From Simplicillium sp. C3G150-2 (Eukaryota; Ascomycota; Sordariomycetes; Hypocreales; Cordycipitaceae): DNA of 64,000 nt. A program made the position numbers and the translations under genes. Below the pieces are notes generated by a model, which searched no databases, was not told the DNA's origin, and saw only the letters and a list, made by a program, of their open reading frames with translations. The stretch is from the NCBI GenBank assembly GCA_022702485.1, contig JAJIYY010000006.1:1922001-1986000 (forward strand). Direction: 5' to 3'. Of this stretch, positions 58,569 to 64,000 are shown one piece after another (the first letter of the stretch is position 1; every line of letters begins with the position of its first letter).

Positions 58569-60017
58569 TTAGGCGGCTGGTTGGACCGACAATGGATGAG
58601 TGAAGACGCCGTCAGCATCATACTTAGCTTTCACTTCCCTCAGGCGAGGCAGATGATGACCATAGTAGCTTTTCATCATATCGCGACCATGAAGTGCCTC
58701 GTCATAATCATCATCACCGAGATAACCACCATTTGTGATGGGGTAAAACAGTTCGTAAGCTTTGGTTAGCCATGGAAGACGAGCCTCTGACTCGGCTACG
58801 ACACCTTTCGCTCCTCCGTATTCAGCGAGTGGAAGCCAAACTGACATACCCATCAACCATGGCGCACCACGTACCTTTATGGACGTGGTGTCCACCTCTG
58901 GCTTAAAGTTGGGGTTCAAACCCAAGAGCTGGACGCGAACACCGGATGTCGGTTGCGTTAGAGCAAGTGCGCCGAGCTCTTTCAGAAACTGGTCGCTTAG
59001 AAGCTCCGGCACGAATCCCGCCTTGATCTTCATAAATCTCTTGTGTTCCGCGCCTTCGCGCTTGAGGCTCTTCAAATCAGCGTACCAAGGCGCAGACGTT
59101 TGTGTGACTCCAATATCGACCACAGTATCAATGAAATCTCGCGGAACAATGGTAGCTTCATCCGCCTTCGCAAGCTGCGATACAAAATTTGCCCAAACGC
59201 CATCCCTCTCAGTGGCCGTTTGTGCAAGTATCGTGCCAGAAATCTCCAAGACACCAAGCCAAATGACAACCATAGGATTGACGGACAAGGGCGCATTTGC
59301 GCAGGTTTTATGGACTCCCAAGAGGACTTCGGCGATGTCGTGCTCCTGGAGCTTCCACTTGATCGAGAAGCAGGCAACCGCAGTTGGAGCATCATTGGTT
59401 CGCAGAGTGACCTTGGAAATGACGCCAAAGCTTCCCGTACCAGACCCTCTAACTGCGAAGAACAAGTCAGAGTTCTCATGCTCATTTGCATGGCGTATTT
59501 CTCCGTCCGCTGTGACAACTTCCAAATCAATGACGCGATCCGTTAACGTCCCATAAGTGCGGGTATAAAACCCATAGCCACCACATTGGATTTGGCCTCC
59601 TAGCCCAACGCTGGGACAGGTGCCCATGGGTAAGGCTTTCTTGCCATGGTCCCAAGCATACTGGGCCACTTTGCCAAGCATGGCGCCGCCCTCTGCCGTT
59701 ATGGTGTCGTTCGACGGATCTGATGAGATTTTGTCCATGTAAATCACATCGATAACGAGTGCTCCATCAGCGCCGCCTAGCCCCAGAGCCTCGAATGAGT
59801 GCCCGCCTCCTCGCACTGCAACTCGTTTGATGTTGGCAGCCTTTGCTGCCTTCAGGATTGTGCTGATATCAGCCGTAGTGCGAGGTTGCACAACGCCAAG
59901 AGGACGACGGTCGGTATATGAATTCCAAGTAGCGGTATGCTCATCATACCCTTCGTCACCGTTGAAGTAAGCTGGGACATTGCCAATGTCTTTGCGGAAG
60001 GAGGAGATGTTGGCCAT
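58569..60017 (-). CDS. BBE-type FAD-linked oxidase with bicovalent flavin residues
   Basis: Single exon, 482 residues, no signal peptide, hence probably intracellular, unlike the first BBE gene. FAD fold: PRTTADISTILKAAKAANIK, VRGGGHSFEALGLGG with His73, and LPMGTCPSVGLGGQIQCGGYG with Cys134. His plus Cys at these places are the two attachment points of the 8alpha-histidyl, 6-S-cysteinyl flavin found in berberine bridge enzyme and glucooligosaccharide oxidase. This doubly linked flavin has a high potential and an open active site suited to large substrates. LTDRVIDLEVVTADGEI and DLFFAVRGSGTGSFGVISKV follow. The C-terminal BBE-like end (YYGHHLPRLREVKAKYDADG) is complete. It is divergent from the MFS transporter over a 2 kb promoter region with a duplicated palindrome. 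Confidence 0.93.
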   Translation of the reverse strand: MANISSFRKDIGNVPAYFNGDEGYDEHTATWNSYTDRRPLGVVQPRTTADISTILKAAKAANIKRVAVRGGGHSFEALGLGGADGALVIDVIYMDKISSDPSNDTITAEGGAMLGKVAQYAWDHGKKALPMGTCPSVGLGGQIQCGGYGFYTRTYGTLTDRVIDLEVVTADGEIRHANEHENSDLFFAVRGSGTGSFGVISKVTLRTNDAPTAVACFSIKWKLQEHDIAEVLLGVHKTCANAPLSVNPMVVIWLGVLEISGTILAQTATERDGVWANFVSQLAKADEATIVPRDFIDTVVDIGVTQTSAPWYADLKSLKREGAEHKRFMKIKAGFVPELLSDQFLKELGALALTQPTSGVRVQLLGLNPNFKPEVDTTSIKVRGAPWLMGMSVWLPLAEYGGAKGVVAESEARLPWLTKAYELFYPITNGGYLGDDDYDEALHGRDMMKSYYGHHLPRLREVKAKYDADGVFTHPLSVQPAA

Positions 60018-61968
60018 ACTGTAGGTGTAGCTGACTAGGTGCAGTTATTGGTATTGGAAGATCTGTTATGACAATTGACTGGAAGAATCAGGTGTTGTTA
60101 CAACTAAATGATGTCGTTAATGTTGGATAAATGGTGGCCCTTTTATACTTGTTTCTCTACTCTCAGGAAGCATAAAACTTTCCCGCGGATTGTATCCTGT
60201 TCGCAGTTCTTAGGAGGCATAGAACTCTCCGCGGACATTGAAACACTGTTTGCAGCCACTGATGTGCAAAGCATACACCAAGTTAAATCAGGCCCCGCTC
60301 ATTGCGCCAACATCGCGGATAACATCTCGGAAACCGAAAAGACTGGCCCACGCCCCGCCCTGTCCCACTAGCTACCAGCCTTAGAGGGCTTCTGGACGAG
60401 AACCATTGCAATCACGCCACTGACGTGAGCTGCTTGTCGAGCCTTCGGAATGCTTCCGAGAAAGACCGTCGGGTTACCACAATTGCACAATTCTAAATCC
60501 CCTTGGCGAGCATAACCTCCTTTCACATCCCAGTATAATTGATTGGCTGGACACACGCGAAATCACAGATACTCACACTTGCCGTTTATTTGGGGGGGAA
60601 TTCGTCATGATCTGCAGTACCATCACATCCCTGACTTCACCTTCCATCTGATTCTCTTAAATAACTGGGGATTTTGAAGCTATGGAGGCTTATGACCGCC
60701 AAGGTGATAGGCGCATTTGCATTCAATGCATATCTCCAATGTACAAATTGATGGCCGCAAACGAATATGATTTACGCTACACGAAGAAAAGCCACAACGG
60801 TGCTTCGGTAAAGAAGGTCTGCTCTTACGAACAAGTGATATGGGAATCCTAAGTAGGCTAGCACCCCAAAAGGCGCCACCACCTTCGTTGGAAGCACATA
60901 GCTTCGACGCCGCATTGCTGAGTGCGGAGAAATACTGCTTTGATGAAGGGAGAAGAGAAAACAACAATATGGTTTAGTGGATGCTTGGCTGTCGCACGGA
61001 TAACCACGGCTGAACATATTCTATTCACTGTCCGATGATTGGCCATATATGTACGAAACTGAAGCTAAAATGTTCATCTCAGCCAGCCACATCAGTTCAA
61101 ACTGTGGATTGAAATAGCCCATGGCAAACGCCACATCTGCCCAAGTTGGTGCACGAGATTCCAGTCCCACATCTTGCTAACCATGAATCTGTAAGCAGCC
61201 AGTGCAAGGCTTGTCCGAAGCTTTGTACCTCGGCTGGCCAACAATTTGAGAATTGTTAGTGTCGGTGTGGATTTTAAGGATGAGCTCATTCCAATATAGA
61301 ATAGTTAGAGGTTACTACAGTATTTGCTTAATGGAAACGGAACTGTTCTTTGTGAAGCATTGTCGCCCTTACTGGCTCAAGTTACTTTGTAGGATCAAAC
61401 GCCCGAGTTAAATTCACAACAACATACCCTGCCAACGTTCCGTATTCAAAACTGCGCATGCTGTGCTTGGTATCTCGTTTCAATTTATTTCTTGTCTGTT
61501 TTGTATTCATACGGTCGTATATCCGCTCGTCGTTCTCCTCTCGACAACTGCTTGTCGCAAATGACGATACAGATGCCCAACACCACACTCACTTTGCGAG
61601 CAGGGATGGGCTCAGGGCTGGAAACTAGGTGGAGCCTCAGGCGAGAGAAACATGAATCAGCGTCGAGGTCGCCCACGTGTGTGGGGTTAGGCAGATCAAC
61701 GGCAGGAGACCCCAAGGGTAAGAGATGTTTCCCAACGGCTGCAGTCGGTTGTTGATGTTTCCTTGCAGCGATGTTGAAGTCAGGGCTGGATGAAACCAAG
61801 TTAAGAATGCGATGCACGTGGTCAATTAGCTGACTGGGAAAAGCTGTGGAATATGGTTCCATTGGGCTGTCGACACAGGATAAAGACAACGGTTTGTTGC
61901 GTATGGTAGACAGTACTTGCAGAGACACAACAGTGCCAGTCCCACCGCAAAGGTACACAGCAAACACC
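60018..61968. promoter_or_regulatory. Divergent promoter region of BBE oxidase and MFS transporter
   Basis: Almost 2 kb without a supported gene. The BBE-proximal part holds the duplicated element at 60165-60255. The remainder has short overlapping frames on both strands (for example 60680-60967 and 61485-62042, minus), without motifs. Confidence 0.45.
60165..60255. promoter_or_regulatory. Imperfect direct duplication with paired CCGCGG palindromes
   Basis: Two copies of about 43 bp (60165-60206 and 60212-60255) share AGGA(A/G)GCATA(A/G)AACT, then CCGCGG (60183-60188 and 60229-60234), then CTGTT(C/T)GCAG. The two palindromes lie 46 bp apart, 150-220 bp upstream of the BBE oxidase ATG. CCG/CGG half-sites in inverted arrangement are the usual target class of Zn2Cys6 dimers, one of which is encoded 4 kb away. 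The duplication is direct observation; the factor is inference. Confidence 0.55.
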
Positions 61969-63555
61969 ATGGAGCAGCTTAATGCAGATGATACTACTGT
62001 TAACATTAAACAGGAGCAGCTTGTTGTGCGAACTCCCAGCAAGACGAGCTCTGTGTTGATGGTGCTTATTAGTGGTGTGGCTCTCTTCTCTGATGGCTAT
62101 AATGCGCAGATTGTTGGACATATGAACCCAGTACTGTCTAAGATCTACCCCAAAGACTACACTTCGTCCATCAAAACAAGCATGTCGAATGCATTTTTGA
62201 TTGGGGAAGTTTTTGGTATGCTTTTCTTTGGCTGGGCCATTGATCGTCTGGGCCGCAAGAGTGGCATTTTCTGGGCTACGCTGTTCCTTGTACTAGGTCT
62301 CGTTCTTGCTACAGCTGCTCATGGCATGACAAGATATGGCATGTTCTGGATGATGATTATTGGCCGCGGTGTTGCTGGTTTCGGTGCCGGAGGTAAAAGG
62401 GTCATTTCACGATGTGCTAGCATATGCTAACGTTAGTATTTTACAGGAGAGTACCCAACTTGTGCCACCAGCTCTACCGAGGCGGCTGATGAAACTGCCG
62501 CTGTTCGACGCCGAAGAGGTATCCTATCTGCTGTCGCGACTGATTTCTCCATCGATATGGGATTCGTAATTGCTGGTATTGTCGCATTGATTGTTCTAGC
62601 CGCCTACCACTACCACCTTAGTGATGGTATTTGGAGGGTCAGTTTCGGAATTGGAATTATCCTTCCAGTTGTCCTCTTATTCTTCAGACTTCGTGTGATC
62701 AACTCGACCCAATATCAGAAGCACGCCATGAAGAAGCGTATTCCCTATATGCTGGTCATCAAGCGCTACTGGAAGCCTATGCCTGGCACATCGCTGTCGT
62801 GGTTCATGTACGACTTTGTGGTAAGCATCCAACGCAATTTTCTAATCAACACCACCATGTCTAATAATATATGCAGACTTATCCATTCGGCATTTTCGGC
62901 TCTACCATTATCTCAACTCTTAACCCCAACGACTCTTTGACCCAGACCATTGGGTATGGAACTGTCTTGAACTGTTTCTATCTTCCCGGCACCCTAATTG
63001 GTGGTTTACTCATGGACAAAATCGGCCGCAAGCAGACAATGACTTTGGGATTTGTCCTTTGGGCTGTTCTCGGATTCATTATCGGCGGCGCCTTTGAAAG
63101 GATTCTCCCCATTTTCCCATTGTTCGTCGTGTTGTATGGCATCTTCAACACGCTTGGCGAAATGGGCCCTGGCGTAAGTCAAACCATAGTCGGTTTTTGC
63201 TCATCAGTCATACTGACAATACCCTTAGGTCGCTACCTTTCTGTGTGGCGCCGAATCCTTCCCTACTCCTATCAGAGGTCATTTTCTCGGTCTGGCTGCA
63301 GCAGTAGGTAAAGCGGGTGCAGCCATCGGCACCCAGGTGTTCATTCCTATCCAAGACAGCCTAGGAGGTGGTAATACTGGGATCCGGGGCGTTTTCCTCA
63401 TTGGTGCGGCCTTTGCACTTGTTGGAGGTGCCATTTCTTGGTGCTTGATCCCGGACAGAAGCAGAGATTTGGAAAATGAGGACCTTCTGTTCAGAGAATA
63501 CCTGATTTCGAACGGATACGATGGAGACTTTGGAGAACAAAAGCAAATTCCATAG
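61969..63555 (+). CDS. MFS transporter, GIT1/PHS-like
   Basis: Plasma-membrane symporter of the major facilitator superfamily. Four exons (61969-62392, 62447-62820, 62877-63174, 63230-63555; introns 54-56 bp) give 473 residues with 12 predicted membrane helices. Landmarks: GVALFSDGYNAQIVG in helix 1, the loop 2-3 motif GWAIDRLGRKSG at 89-100, GAGGEYPTCATSSTEAAD after helix 4 and MDKIGRKQTM in loop 8-9. The GEYP-S/T-E pattern and SDGY fit the phosphate/glycerophosphodiester (PHO84, GIT1) branch, whose filamentous-fungal members include many clustered transporters of unknown cargo. The start chosen is the ATG in CACCATGG; the frame extends upstream to a weaker ATG at 61903. Divergent from the BBE oxidase, so it may import its substrate or export the product. 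Confidence 0.92.
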
Positions 63556-64000
63556 ATTGTATATAGTAATTAGCAATTCAAGAAGATGCCGCCTTGAGAC
63601 GGTAGACAGTCGCCTGGGGTCCTAACGCCCCATGACATCCATGTCCCCAAACGGCAGGATCTGTGAATAACCATTTCTCCGACGCGCCTTTTTCACGATC
63701 TGCCCGCATGCGACGCCTCAAAAACGACCAATCGAGGCAAGCCACGTATGAACCGCGGACTTGAATGAAGAGTATTTTTTGATGATGTATAAGCCAGGCC
63801 ATGGTTTACACTTGTGCAACCTACGAACACATTTAAATTTGACTCTATACTGTTGTCAGGGTTGAAAATGCATCGATGTGAGGAATAAAAACACACATAA
63901 ATCGATTATATTTGCATATTACAACAGGATCGGATTAGGTCTTCAGCGATCAATGCAAGCAATTAGTCCACTCACAATACTTGGAAAGACTGTCTTTAAA
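63556..64000. other. 3' flank of the transporter, no gene seen
   Basis: AT-rich DNA to the end of the window with only short frames. The proposed cluster may continue beyond the window edge. Confidence 0.5.

Noticed and set aside
61485..62042. 185-codon minus-strand frame overlapping the MFS start
   Set aside because: Overlaps the start of the transporter, no motif, no supporting splice structure.

Overview
The window is nuclear DNA of a filamentous ascomycete. The evidence is consistent: many 49-80 bp introns with GTNNGT donors, CTAAC-like branch points and YAG acceptors, CT-rich leaders upstream of start codons, a peroxisomal malate synthase ending in SKL, a Zn2Cys6 regulator, 2EXR-type and fungal-NLR-type N-terminal domains, and tRNA-Gly genes with tiny introns. 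Protein style suggests a Sordariomycete, plausibly Hypocreales, but the species cannot be fixed from sequence alone. Seventeen features are protein genes, gene relics or a weak open stretch, and I rebuilt exon structures for the multi-exon genes by hand so that every join keeps the frame.

Layout. 0.5-3.9 kb: smc5 (minus). 4-9.1 kb: AT-rich interval with three tRNA-Gly(GCC) genes on both strands and a 2EXR-domain gene. 12.1-15.8 kb: a GIN4/HSL1-type septin-checkpoint kinase with a long CT-rich leader. 18.3-20.1 kb: malate synthase. 20.4-22.9 kb: a four-exon protein with an NLR-like N-terminal domain, a coiled coil and degenerate ankyrin repeats. 22.9-37.1 kb: a roughly 14 kb interval with no supportable gene, ending at a C2H2 zinc-finger regulator (37.1-38.7 kb) whose short first exon lies behind a 339 bp intron. 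40.5-43.2 kb: a second protein with an NLR-like N terminus and a long ankyrin array, followed by a truncated ankyrin relic. 45.0-46.2 kb: a protein of unknown function with a very acidic tail. 47.4-49.0 kb: a multi-pass membrane protein of a fungal family of unknown function.

49.1-63.6 kb looks like a compact metabolic cluster without a recognisable PKS, NRPS, terpene or DMATS core. It holds a secreted berberine-bridge (BBE)-type flavin oxidase, an epoxide-hydrolase-like alpha/beta hydrolase, a Zn2Cys6 regulator, a medium-chain (enoyl/quinone) reductase, a second BBE oxidase with the residues for a bicovalently bound flavin, and a GIT1/PHS-type MFS transporter. The two BBE genes each face a divergent partner across a 1-2 kb shared promoter. 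The BBE2/MFS promoter carries an imperfect duplication in which each copy has a CCGCGG palindrome, a plausible site for the local Zn2Cys6 protein. Between the hydrolase and the regulator lies a frameshifted relic of the C-terminal part of a cytosolic leucyl-tRNA synthetase. A decayed second copy of a housekeeping synthetase inside a metabolic cluster raises the speculative idea of a lost self-resistance gene.

The most interesting points are the core-less oxidase/hydrolase/reductase cluster with its LeuRS relic and duplicated palindrome, the malate synthase last exon that alone carries the peroxisomal signal and whose intron donor itself makes a stop if retained, the two NLR-like/ankyrin genes without NACHT, and the 14 kb interval before the C2H2 regulator.
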